Source: Hyphomicrobiales bacterium (GTDB lineage Bacteria; Pseudomonadota; Alphaproteobacteria; Rhizobiales; Rhizobiaceae). Taken from it: a DNA stretch of 37,728 nt. Both the position numbers and the translations under genes were made by a program. The notes beneath the pieces are model-generated. The model saw only the letters and a list, made by a program, of their open reading frames with translations. It was not told the origin of the DNA and did no database searches. The stretch lies in NCBI GenBank assembly GCA_900472395.1, contig UCHV01000030.1:1-37728 (forward strand), read 5' to 3'. Positions 13,261 to 21,572 of the stretch are shown in pieces. Every line of letters starts with the position of its first letter. Positions within the stretch are counted from its first letter, which is position 1.

Positions 13261-14208
13261 ATGGATATCACGCGTGCGCTGGATTTCGATCTCGCCACGA
13301 TCAGAAGCATCGAAGAAGAGCTCGATGCTGCGGCTGGCCCAGGCCATCCGGCCAGCAACATCATGCCGGGAACGCTTTCGCCTCACGAGGCCGTGATTGC
13401 AGCCAAGGACGGATACTTTTTCATCTCCAACGGAAACAACCAGTGGGAGAATCAGTATCTGGGCCGGCTCACCGGCCTGGATGTCTGGGCCGACGACTGG
13501 GTGGAGCTTTTCGCAACACGTTCCAGAACGGCCGCAGAACGCGGGGTTCAGCTCATCAATTTCGTCGTTCCGGAAAAGCAGGTGATCATACCGCATATGA
13601 GGTGGCCTGATGCCGTCGAAGAAGGTCAGAACCGTCCCATCCGGCATCTGCAGGCCAAACTGTCTCCCGACCTTAATTTCATCTATCCGGAACGGGAGTT
13701 GCGTGACGCGCTTGCCGTCGGCCCAACGCATCACCGGCACGATTCGCACTGGAACGCGTCCGGCTGCTGTATTGCCCTTGCTCCGCTTCTGGCCGAGATC
13801 AGCCCGAACCTCGGAGAAGGCGACTTCCAACTGAGAGCTCAGCTGGAAAACGGCGCTCTCGATCTGACCAAACACCTGTTCGTCGATCCGCCGGCCGAGG
13901 AATACCTTCGCCTGGTGCCAAGCGGCAAATTCGTTGCCGACAATCAGAATTTCGAAAAAACCGGCAAGCACGCCGGAAGTGTCTATGCACTTGAAAACCT
14001 TGGGGCGCCCGACGCAAGGAAGGTCATCGTCTTCGGTGACAGCTATTCCTACGGCGAAGGAATGGTATTCCTGCTGTCCGCCGCTTTCAGAAGCGTGGTG
14101 TTCGTTTGGTCGAAAAACATCATCTGGGATTTCGTTTCATCGCAACAGGCCGATATCGTCATCTGGGAACATGCGGAGCGATATCTGGTCTCCTTGCCGG
14201 AACACTGA
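13261..14208 (+). CDS. AlgX/AlgJ-like SGNH-family protein without a signal peptide
   Basis: 315 aa from ATG 13261; in-frame TTG codons upstream, back to 13198, are possible starts. It resembles the SGNH-like acetyltransferase domain of alginate AlgX/AlgJ proteins: GYFFISNGNNQWENQYLG near residue 50, D161-x-H163 in HDSHWNASG, and the GDSYSYGEGM nucleophile block with S261. AlgX/J proteins O-acetylate polysaccharides in the periplasm, but no signal peptide or membrane helix is visible here, so a cytoplasmic location is implied. No polysaccharide genes adjoin it. Family-level call only. Confidence 0.7.
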   Translation: MDITRALDFDLATIRSIEEELDAAAGPGHPASNIMPGTLSPHEAVIAAKDGYFFISNGNNQWENQYLGRLTGLDVWADDWVELFATRSRTAAERGVQLINFVVPEKQVIIPHMRWPDAVEEGQNRPIRHLQAKLSPDLNFIYPERELRDALAVGPTHHRHDSHWNASGCCIALAPLLAEISPNLGEGDFQLRAQLENGALDLTKHLFVDPPAEEYLRLVPSGKFVADNQNFEKTGKHAGSVYALENLGAPDARKVIVFGDSYSYGEGMVFLLSAAFRSVVFVWSKNIIWDFVSSQQADIVIWEHAERYLVSLPEH

Positions 14209-14250
14209 TGCAAGCTCAAACATCAGCGGTTGATAGGGGCTGGTTCCTGC

Positions 14251-14279
14251 TTGCGGGCGCCTCGCCCACTCTTTATAGA
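14251..14279 (+). promoter_or_regulatory. Sigma-70-type promoter of pyrB
   Basis: TTGCGG (14251-14256), a 17-nt spacer and TATAGA (14274-14279). Transcription would start near 14286, about 22 nt before the GTG start of pyrB and just before its GGAGGA ribosome binding site. Confidence 0.55.
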
Positions 14280-14307
14280 CCGCGTGACTGACACGGAGGA
14301 CGTTTAC

Positions 14308-15249
14308 GTGGTCTTCTTTCCCCATCGCCATCTGCTTGGCATCAAGGGCCTTACCGAACAGGACATCACCATTCTTCTCGACAAGGCCGATGAGGCCGTG
14401 AAGATTTCCCGTCAGCGGGAAAAGAAGACGTCCACACTGCGCGGCCTTACCCAAATCAATCTCTTCTTCGAAGCTTCGACACGGACGCAATCCTCGTTCG
14501 AACTGGCGGGCAAACGCCTCGGCGCCGACGTGATGAACATGTCGGTCGGCAATTCGTCCGTGAAGAAAGGCGAAACGCTGATCGATACGGCCATGACGCT
14601 TAACGCCATGCGCCCCGATGTGCTGGTATTGCGTCACTCTTCCGCCGGTGCGGCCGCCCTGCTCGCCCAGAAGGTTGCCTGCTCGGTCGTCAACGCCGGA
14701 GACGGCCAGCACGAACACCCCACTCAGGCTCTGCTGGACGCGCTGACGATCCGTCGCGCCAAGGGAAAACTGTCGCGCATCATCGTTGCCATTTGCGGTG
14801 ACGTCCTGCATTCGCGTGTCGCGCGCTCCAACATTCTGCTGCTGAACGCCATGGGCGCCCGCGTCCGCGTTGTCGCGCCCTCCACTCTCCTGCCTTCCGG
14901 CATTGCCGAAATGGGTGCGGAGGTTTTCCACTCCATGGAAGAAGGCCTTAAAGACGCCGACGTCGTCATGATGCTGCGCCTGCAGCGGGAGCGCATGGCC
15001 GGTGCCTTTGTGCCTTCGGTGCGCGAATATTTCCGCTTCTACGGCCTCGATGCCGAAAAACTGAAGGCCGCCAAGGAAAATGCGCTTGTCATGCACCCCG
15101 GCCCGATGAACCGCGGCGTCGAAATTTCTTCTGACGTCGCCGATGGCCCCCAGAGCGTTATCGAACAACAGGTGGAAATGGGCGTTGCCGTGCGCATGGC
15201 CGTTATGGAAACCCTGCTTCTTTCGCAGAACAACGGAGAACGCGCATGA
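14308..15249 (+). CDS. pyrB: Aspartate carbamoyltransferase catalytic subunit
   Basis: 313 aa from GTG 14308, preceded by GGAGGA with 7-nt spacing; the start VFFPHRHLLGIKGL agrees with rhizobial PyrB. It catalyses carbamoyl phosphate plus aspartate to carbamoyl aspartate, the committed step of pyrimidine synthesis. Intact motifs are STRT at residues 57-60, K86/K87 in SSVKKGE, H110 in RHSSAG and HPTQALLD at 137-144. Its stop codon overlaps the start of the inactive pyrC-like gene (ATGA), as in the noncatalytic PyrB-PyrC' assembly described in Pseudomonas. No pyrI is seen. Confidence 0.97.
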   Translation: MVFFPHRHLLGIKGLTEQDITILLDKADEAVKISRQREKKTSTLRGLTQINLFFEASTRTQSSFELAGKRLGADVMNMSVGNSSVKKGETLIDTAMTLNAMRPDVLVLRHSSAGAAALLAQKVACSVVNAGDGQHEHPTQALLDALTIRRAKGKLSRIIVAICGDVLHSRVARSNILLLNAMGARVRVVAPSTLLPSGIAEMGAEVFHSMEEGLKDADVVMMLRLQRERMAGAFVPSVREYFRFYGLDAEKLKAAKENALVMHPGPMNRGVEISSDVADGPQSVIEQQVEMGVAVRMAVMETLLLSQNNGERA

Positions 15250-16550
15250 CCGCCCCCGTTCTCGACAAACCGCTTGTCATCGAAAACGTTCGCATCGTCG
15301 ATCCGTCGCGCAAGCTGGATGAAACCGGCACGATCATCGTCGGCACCGACGGGCGCATTCTCGCAGCCGGCGCCGATGCGCGCAATCAGGGCCGGCCGGA
15401 TGGTGCCACGGTGCGCGACGGCAGAGGCCTTGTCGCCACGCCCGGTCTTGTTGACGCCCGCGTACATGTCGGCGAACCCGGCGCGGAACATCGCGAGACG
15501 ATCGAATCCGCGTCCCGCGCCGCTGCTGCCGGCGGCGTCACCTCCTTCATCATGATGCCGGACACCGATCCGATCATCGATGATATCGCTCTTGTCGAAT
15601 TCGTGCTGAAGACCGCGCGCGACAACGCGATCGTCAACGTGCATCCGGCGGCCGCCCTGACCAAGGGCATGGCCGGCAAGGAGATGACCGAGCTTGGCCT
15701 TCTGACCCAGGCCGGCGCCGTGGCTTTTACCGATGGCCATCACGGCCTTTCGGATTCTCTGCTCCTGCGCCGCGCGCTGACCTATGCGCGCGAATTCGAT
15801 GCGGTGATTTCGCTGGAAGCACGCGAAAAATATCTCGGCAACGGCGTCATGAATGAAGGGCTTCTGGCAAGCTGGCTGGGCTTATCCGGTGTACCGAAGG
15901 AAGCCGAGCTGATCCCGCTCGAGCGTGATCTGCGCATCGCCGGTCTGACGCGCGGCAAATACCATGCCGCCCAGATCTCGGTGCCGGAATCGGCTGCCGC
16001 CATGCGGCTTGCCCGCGAGCGTGGCGCAAACGTTACCTGCGGCATGTCTATCAACAACCTGACGCTCAACGAAAACGACATCGGCGAATACCGCACCTTC
16101 TTCAAGCTGTGGCCGCCGCTGCGCACCGAAGACGACCGCATTTCGATGGTCGATGCTCTGGCCGACGGCACGATCGATATCATCGTCTCCTCGCATGACC
16201 CGCAGGATGTCGACACCAAGCGGCTGCCTTTTGCCGATGCCGCCGATGGTGCGGTCGGGCTCGAAACCATGCTGGCCGCAGCGCTTCGCCTGCATCACGC
16301 CGGCCAAGTGCCCCTGATGCGCCTGATCGATGCCATGTCGACGCGGCCCGCCCAGATCTTCGGCCTCGATGCCGGTACATTGAAGCCGGGCGCCAAGGCC
16401 GACATCGCGCTGATCGATCTCGAAGAACCATGGCTGCTGTCGAAGGATATGCTGCTGTCACGTTCGAAGAATACACCATTCGACGATGCCCGCTTCAGCG
16501 GCCGGGTGGTTGCCACCTATGTCGCGGGCCGCTGCGTGCATGCGCTTTAA
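15246..16550 (+). CDS. Dihydroorotase-like protein, probably noncatalytic (PyrC')
   Basis: 434 aa, a full-length amidohydrolase fold of the type I dihydroorotase family, but key residues are gone. The metal motif DxHxHLREPG reads D70-A-R72-V-H74-V-G76-EPG, losing one zinc His and the substrate Arg. The HCED zinc His is Ser189 (or Leu190). The HxxHVS His is Gln243. The catalytic Asp of TDHAPH is Ser316 in SSHDPQ. D163 of the FSD motif remains. The gene is coupled to pyrB by a 4-nt overlap. Pseudomonas PyrC' is an inactive partner needed for PyrB assembly; the same structural role is inferred. An active pyrC should exist elsewhere. Confidence 0.9.
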   Translation: MTAPVLDKPLVIENVRIVDPSRKLDETGTIIVGTDGRILAAGADARNQGRPDGATVRDGRGLVATPGLVDARVHVGEPGAEHRETIESASRAAAAGGVTSFIMMPDTDPIIDDIALVEFVLKTARDNAIVNVHPAAALTKGMAGKEMTELGLLTQAGAVAFTDGHHGLSDSLLLRRALTYAREFDAVISLEAREKYLGNGVMNEGLLASWLGLSGVPKEAELIPLERDLRIAGLTRGKYHAAQISVPESAAAMRLARERGANVTCGMSINNLTLNENDIGEYRTFFKLWPPLRTEDDRISMVDALADGTIDIIVSSHDPQDVDTKRLPFADAADGAVGLETMLAAALRLHHAGQVPLMRLIDAMSTRPAQIFGLDAGTLKPGAKADIALIDLEEPWLLSKDMLLSRSKNTPFDDARFSGRVVATYVAGRCVHAL

Positions 16551-16562
16551 GGGAGAAAAAGC

Positions 16563-17180
16563 GTGAGCGAACTCTTCAACTGGCAGATCACGTTGCCGAT
16601 CGCGCTTGGCGCACTCGTTTTCGGTTATCTGCTCGGCTCCATCCCCTTCGGTCTGCTTTTGACGCGTGCCGCCGGTCTCGGCGATATTCGCTCGATCGGC
16701 TCCGGAAACATCGGCGCAACCAATGTGCTGCGTACCGGCAACAAGAAGCTGGCCGCTGCAACGTTGCTGCTCGATGCCCTGAAAGCGACCGCTGCCGCCG
16801 TGATCGCCTACGCGTTTTTCGGCAAGGACGCCGGCACACTTGCGGGGTTTGCAGCCTTCATGGGGCATCTCTATCCCGTCTGGCTCGGCTTCAAGGGCGG
16901 CAAGGGTGTTGCAACCTATATCGGCACCCTCTTGGGTATCGCACCGTGGATGGTGCTGGTGTTTGCGGCAGTCTGGTTGTCCATGGCGAAGATTACAAAA
17001 TATTCCTCGCTGTCCGCTCTGGTTGCAACGCTTGTCATTCCGGTTGTGTTGTGGTTCATAAATGAACCAAGGGTCGCGCTTGTCATGGCTATTATGACGG
17101 GGATCTCGTGGTGGAAACACGAGGCCAATATAAAGCGCCTGATCGCTGGAACGGAAAGCAAGATCGGCCAGAAAGGCTAG
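16563..17180 (+). CDS. plsY: Glycerol-3-phosphate acyltransferase PlsY
   Basis: 205 aa from GTG 16563 with AAGGGAG upstream. It is an integral membrane enzyme that transfers an acyl group from acyl phosphate to glycerol 3-phosphate, the first step of phosphatidic acid synthesis. Family motifs are LLGSIPFGLLL (24-33), GSGNIGATNVLR (46-57) and LYPVWLGFKGGKGVAT. About five transmembrane segments are evident. It lies 12 nt after the pyrC-like gene and 25 nt before dprA, consistent with a four-gene operon. Confidence 0.95.
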   Translation: MSELFNWQITLPIALGALVFGYLLGSIPFGLLLTRAAGLGDIRSIGSGNIGATNVLRTGNKKLAAATLLLDALKATAAAVIAYAFFGKDAGTLAGFAAFMGHLYPVWLGFKGGKGVATYIGTLLGIAPWMVLVFAAVWLSMAKITKYSSLSALVATLVIPVVLWFINEPRVALVMAIMTGISWWKHEANIKRLIAGTESKIGQKG

Positions 17181-17205
17181 GCCGGCGAGAGGACAAGGGG
17201 CACGA

Positions 17206-18345
17206 ATGCTGGGGGGCGGCGCAGGACGAACGGGGATTGCGCTGACCGATCGCCAAAGGCTGGCATGGCTGCGGCTCATTCGCAGCGATAATGTCGGCCC
17301 CGCCACTTTCCGTGATCTCATCAATCATTTCGGCTCGGCCGAAGCAGCGATCGATGCCCTGCCTGAACTATCACGACGCGGTGGTGCGACCCGCTCCGTT
17401 CGCATTACCTCTCGCTCCGACGCAGAGCGGGAGCTGGAAGCAGCATCTCGTCACGGCGCCGTTTTCATCGGCGTTGGCGAGCCGGACTATCCTCCAGCGC
17501 TGCGCCAGATCGACGGCGCACCGCCCCTGATCGCTGCCAAGGGCAATCTGTCCGCGCTCACCAAACCATCCGTCGGCATCGTCGGTTCACGCAATGCCTC
17601 GATCAGCGGCGCGAAATTTGCGGCGATGATTGCGCACGATGCCGGGAGAGCCGGCTATATGATCACATCCGGCCTGGCGCGCGGTATCGATACCGCCGCA
17701 CATCGTGCAAGCCTCGACACCGGCACGATTGCAGTGCTTGCCGGCGGTCTGGACCAGCCATACCCGCCGGAAAATCTCGGCCTGCTCGATGACATCACCA
17801 ATGGCAGTGGCCTTTCCGTCAGTGAAATGCCTTTTGGCTGGGAGCCGCGGGCCAGAGACTTCCCTCGCCGCAACAGGCTTATCGCCGGCATTTCGCTGGG
17901 CGTCGTCGTGGTGGAAGCTGCGGAACGGTCCGGCTCCCTGATTACTGCGCGCATGGCGGCTGATTTTGGCCGGCTGGTCTTTGCCGTCCCCGGCTCGCCG
18001 CTCGATCCGCGCTGCCAGGGCACCAACGGCCTGTTGAAGGAAGGCGCCACCATTACCACGGGATCGGAGGACGTGCTTGTCGCCCTCGCCCCGCTATCGC
18101 AGCTCGATCTGTTCTCGCCCCCTATCATCGAGGAACCGAGCAAGTACAACAATGACATGATGCCCCCCGATGACGACGCCCGAGGCGTCATCGTCAACGC
18201 GCTCGGACCGACGCCTGTCGAGGTGGACGACATTATCCGCCACACCGAACTGCCAGCCGCTACCGTTTATCTCATCCTGCTGGAACTTGATCTGGCCGGC
18301 CGCCTGCATCGCCATTCCGGCGGGATGGTGTCGCTTGCCTATTGA
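17206..18345 (+). CDS. dprA: DNA-processing protein DprA
   Basis: 379 aa. DprA binds single-stranded DNA and loads RecA during transformation. Domain order: an N-terminal helical part with a helix-hairpin-helix-like SDNVGPATFRDLINHFGS (27-44), the Rossmann-like core with VGIVGSRNASISG and SGLARGIDTAAHRASL (155-170), then RDFPRRNRLIAGIS and SLITARMAADFGR, and a C-terminal winged-helix DML1-like domain from about 320. The plsY-dprA order is common in Rhizobiales. Competence is rarely reported in this group, so the role may be in recombination. Confidence 0.95.
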   Translation: MLGGGAGRTGIALTDRQRLAWLRLIRSDNVGPATFRDLINHFGSAEAAIDALPELSRRGGATRSVRITSRSDAERELEAASRHGAVFIGVGEPDYPPALRQIDGAPPLIAAKGNLSALTKPSVGIVGSRNASISGAKFAAMIAHDAGRAGYMITSGLARGIDTAAHRASLDTGTIAVLAGGLDQPYPPENLGLLDDITNGSGLSVSEMPFGWEPRARDFPRRNRLIAGISLGVVVVEAAERSGSLITARMAADFGRLVFAVPGSPLDPRCQGTNGLLKEGATITTGSEDVLVALAPLSQLDLFSPPIIEEPSKYNNDMMPPDDDARGVIVNALGPTPVEVDDIIRHTELPAATVYLILLELDLAGRLHRHSGGMVSLAY

Positions 18346-18396
18346 AGCAGCCAGTGCGGTCTGCAGCAGATAAATGCCAAAGATGGTTTTGGCTGA

Positions 18397-18618
18397 TCAG
18401 GGTTGCGCATCGAGCGCTTTTGGCCTTCCCATCGACAACGGACGCAGTCCCGCCTGAAGATCACCCGCCTCCAGGAAAGCCATCTCGATCAGGTAACAAA
18501 GCATGTCCGCGCCTTCCACACGCGCCGCGTGGCGCAACTGTCCCAACATCTCGTGGATGTAGACAATGTTCTGTCGCATCTGCTCTCTGTTGCCGGCATG
18601 CCCAAATGTCGAAATCAT
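18397..18618 (-). CDS. Conserved small hypothetical protein, 73 aa
   Basis: Function unknown. Start at ATG 18618, with GAGGGGCGGG just upstream; a start 15 nt earlier would place that element inside the gene. The protein begins MISTFGHAGNREQMRQNIVY and continues with a helical segment (IHEMLGQLRHAARVEGADML) and an acidic LIEMAFLEAGD, all soluble. I recall close relatives between dprA and topA in other rhizobia, which supports a real gene. It is convergent with dprA and divergent from topA. Confidence 0.7.
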   Translation of the reverse strand: MISTFGHAGNREQMRQNIVYIHEMLGQLRHAARVEGADMLCYLIEMAFLEAGDLQAGLRPLSMGRPKALDAQP

Positions 18619-18875
18619 CCCGCCCCTCGCCATGCAATGAAGTCGGCCTCCGCGCGGTCACTCCAGAACCACATTTGGACAGTAGTAAATTGTTTATCTA
18701 AAATTGCGGCAACCCATCGATATCGCATAGGTTGAATTGCGTTGAGCAAGCTAATTTGGCCGTGCCCTCTTGACCCCGGCGCAAACGCCCTCCATGTCGG
18801 GAGGTCAGAATTCGGCCCAATCGCGAGTGTTCTGCGGTTTTTATGTGGCCCGCTCCGTTCCAGAGAAAAAGCAAG

Positions 18876-21572
18876 ATGAATGTAGTCGTTGTAGAATCTC
18901 CAGCCAAAGCCAAGACGATCAACAAGTATCTTGGCCCAGGTTACAAGGTTCTCGCCTCCTTCGGCCACGTGCGGGACCTGCCCGCCAAGGATGGTTCCGT
19001 GCTTCCCGACCAGGACTTTGAAATGTCCTGGGAGGTCGATCCGGCATCCCAGAAGCGCATGAAGGACATTTCCGATGCCCTCAAGGGGTCCGACGCATTG
19101 TTTCTCGCGACCGACCCGGATCGCGAGGGTGAAGCGATTTCCTGGCACGTGCTCGACCTTCTCAAAAAGAAGAAGGTGATCGGCGACAAGCCGGTCAAGC
19201 GCGTTGTCTTCAACGCCATCACCAAAAAGGCCGTGCTCGATGCCATGGCCAACCCGCGTGATATCGACGTGCCGCTGGTGGATGCCTATCTGGCCCGCCG
19301 TGCGCTGGATTATCTCGTCGGCTTCAACCTGTCGCCGGTCCTGTGGCGCAAGCTGCCGGGTGCGCGGTCGGCTGGTCGTGTGCAGTCAGTCGCTTTGCGT
19401 CTGGTTTGCGACCGCGAAAACGAGATCGAGCGTTTCGTCTCCGAAGAGTACTGGAACCTCTCTGCTCTTCTGAAGACGCCGCGCGGTGACGAATTCGAGG
19501 CCAAGCTCGTGGCAGCCGATGGCAAGCGTTTGCCGCCGCGGGGCATCAAGAACGGTGAGGAAGCCGGTCGTCTGAAGTCGCTTCTCGATGGCGCCGCCTA
19601 CACGGTCGACACGGTTGAGGCCAAGCCGGTCAAGCGCAATCCCGGCCCTCCTTTCACCACCTCGACGTTGCAGCAGGCTGCGTCCTCCAATCTCGGCTTC
19701 AATGCTTCGCGCACCATGCAGGTGGCGCAGAAACTGTACGAAGGTTTCGACATCGGCGGCGAGACTGTCGGTCTGATCACCTACATGCGTACCGATGGTG
19801 TGCAGATGGCGCCGGAAGCCATCGACGCCGCTCGCAGCGCCATTGTCGATAAATTCGGCCAGCGTTATCTGCCGGAAAAGGCGCGTCATTATTCCACCAA
19901 GGCGAAAAACGCCCAGGAAGCGCACGAAGCCATCCGCCCGACCGACTTCAATCGCTCGCCCGACAAGGTGCGCCAGTATCTCGATTCCGACCAGCTGCGC
20001 CTCTATGAGCTGATCTGGAAGCGTGGCATTGCCAGCCAGATGGCGTCCGCTGAAATCGAGCGCACCACGGTCGAGATCATCGCTGACAACAATGGCCAGA
20101 AGGCCGGCCTGCGCGCCGTCGGTTCTGTCGTGCGTTTCGATGGCTTCCTTGGCGCCTACATGGACCAGAAGGAAGAAGGCGAAAAGAGCGAGGACGACGA
20201 TGAAGACGGTCGTCTGCCGCAGATCAACGCCCGCGAAAAGCTGGATAAAAACAAGGTCAGTTCGACCCAGCACTTTACCGAGCCGCCGCCGCGTTATTCG
20301 GAAGCCTCGCTGATCAAGAAGATGGAAGAACTCGGCATCGGCCGCCCTTCCACCTATGCCGCTACGTTGAAGACCCTGTCCGACCGCGAATATATCGTCG
20401 TCGACAAGCGTAAGCTGATCCCGCATTCCAAGGGCCGGCTGGTGACCGCTTTCCTCGAAAGCTTCTTCACGAAGTATGTGGAGTACGATTTCACTGCCGA
20501 CCTCGAAGAAAAGCTCGACCGGATTTCCGCCGGCGAACTCGACTGGAAACAGGTTCTGCGCGATTTCTGGCAGGACTTTTTTGCCCAGATCGAAGACACC
20601 AAGGAACTGCGCGTCACCAACGTTCTCGACGCGCTGAACGAGACGCTGGCACCACTGGTCTTCCCGACCCGCGAAGACGGTTCCGATCCGCGCATCTGCC
20701 AGGTCTGCGGCACCGGCAACCTGTCGCTGAAGCTCGGCAAATACGGCGCATTCGTCGGCTGCTCGAATTACCCGGAATGCAATTTCACCCGCCAGCTATC
20801 CTCGGACGGCAACGAGGCGGAGGCATCCGGCCTTAACGAACCGAAGGCGCTCGGGGCGGATCCGATGACGGGTGAGGAACTGACGCTGCGTTCGGGCCGC
20901 TTCGGACCTTACATCCAGCGCGGCGAAGGCAAGGAAGCCAAGCGTTCGTCGCTGCCCAAGGGCTGGAAGCCTGAGGATATCGACCACGAGAAGGCGCTCG
21001 CGCTCATCAACCTGCCGCGTGATGTCGGGCAGCATCCGGAAAGCGGCAAGATGATTTCCGCAGGTCTGGGCCGTTACGGGCCATTCCTGCTGCATGATGG
21101 TGGTTACGCCAATCTTGAAAGCATCGAGGACGTCTTCTCCATCGGCCTCAACCGTGCCGTAACCGTTATTGCCGAAAAGGTGGCCAAGGGCCCGGGCGGT
21201 CGTGGACGTGGCACGCCTGCTGCGCTGAAGGAACTCGGCGAACATCCCGATGGCGGCCCGATCACCGTGCGTGACGGCAAATACGGCCCTTACGTCAACT
21301 GGGGCAAGGTCAACGCCACCCTGCCGAAGGGCAAGGACCCGCAGTCGGTCAGCGTCGAAGAAGCGCTCGCCCTGATCGTGGAAAAGGGCGGCAAGACGCC
21401 CGCCAAGGGCAAGGCCAAAAAGGCACCGGCGAAAGCCAAGGCGCCCGCAAAGGCAAAGGCTGCAGCCAAGACGGCTGAGGGCGAGATCAAGAAGGCCGCC
21501 CCCAAGAAAGCTGCTGCGAAGAAGGCTCCGGCCAAGACTGCTGCAACCAAGGCAAAGAAGACGACCACGTGA
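18876..21572 (+). CDS. topA: DNA topoisomerase I
   Basis: 898 aa from ATG 18876. It is a type IA topoisomerase that relaxes negative supercoils. The toprim domain starts at MNVVVVESPAKAKTI and carries ATDPDREGE; the active-site tyrosine is Y303 in GLITYMRTDG. One complete C4 zinc finger is present (C608, C611, C629, C635), followed by cysteine-free repeats of the same fold (LRSGRFGPYIQRG, AGLGRYGPFLLHDG, VRDGKYGPYVNWG). The last ~55 residues are a lysine/alanine/proline tail resembling histone H1. E. coli YjhX, whose homologue lies at 4981-5238, inhibits this enzyme. The stop codon overlaps the rnr start. Confidence 0.97.
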   Translation: MNVVVVESPAKAKTINKYLGPGYKVLASFGHVRDLPAKDGSVLPDQDFEMSWEVDPASQKRMKDISDALKGSDALFLATDPDREGEAISWHVLDLLKKKKVIGDKPVKRVVFNAITKKAVLDAMANPRDIDVPLVDAYLARRALDYLVGFNLSPVLWRKLPGARSAGRVQSVALRLVCDRENEIERFVSEEYWNLSALLKTPRGDEFEAKLVAADGKRLPPRGIKNGEEAGRLKSLLDGAAYTVDTVEAKPVKRNPGPPFTTSTLQQAASSNLGFNASRTMQVAQKLYEGFDIGGETVGLITYMRTDGVQMAPEAIDAARSAIVDKFGQRYLPEKARHYSTKAKNAQEAHEAIRPTDFNRSPDKVRQYLDSDQLRLYELIWKRGIASQMASAEIERTTVEIIADNNGQKAGLRAVGSVVRFDGFLGAYMDQKEEGEKSEDDDEDGRLPQINAREKLDKNKVSSTQHFTEPPPRYSEASLIKKMEELGIGRPSTYAATLKTLSDREYIVVDKRKLIPHSKGRLVTAFLESFFTKYVEYDFTADLEEKLDRISAGELDWKQVLRDFWQDFFAQIEDTKELRVTNVLDALNETLAPLVFPTREDGSDPRICQVCGTGNLSLKLGKYGAFVGCSNYPECNFTRQLSSDGNEAEASGLNEPKALGADPMTGEELTLRSGRFGPYIQRGEGKEAKRSSLPKGWKPEDIDHEKALALINLPRDVGQHPESGKMISAGLGRYGPFLLHDGGYANLESIEDVFSIGLNRAVTVIAEKVAKGPGGRGRGTPAALKELGEHPDGGPITVRDGKYGPYVNWGKVNATLPKGKDPQSVSVEEALALIVEKGGKTPAKGKAKKAPAKAKAPAKAKAAAKTAEGEIKKAAPKKAAAKKAPAKTAATKAKKTTT

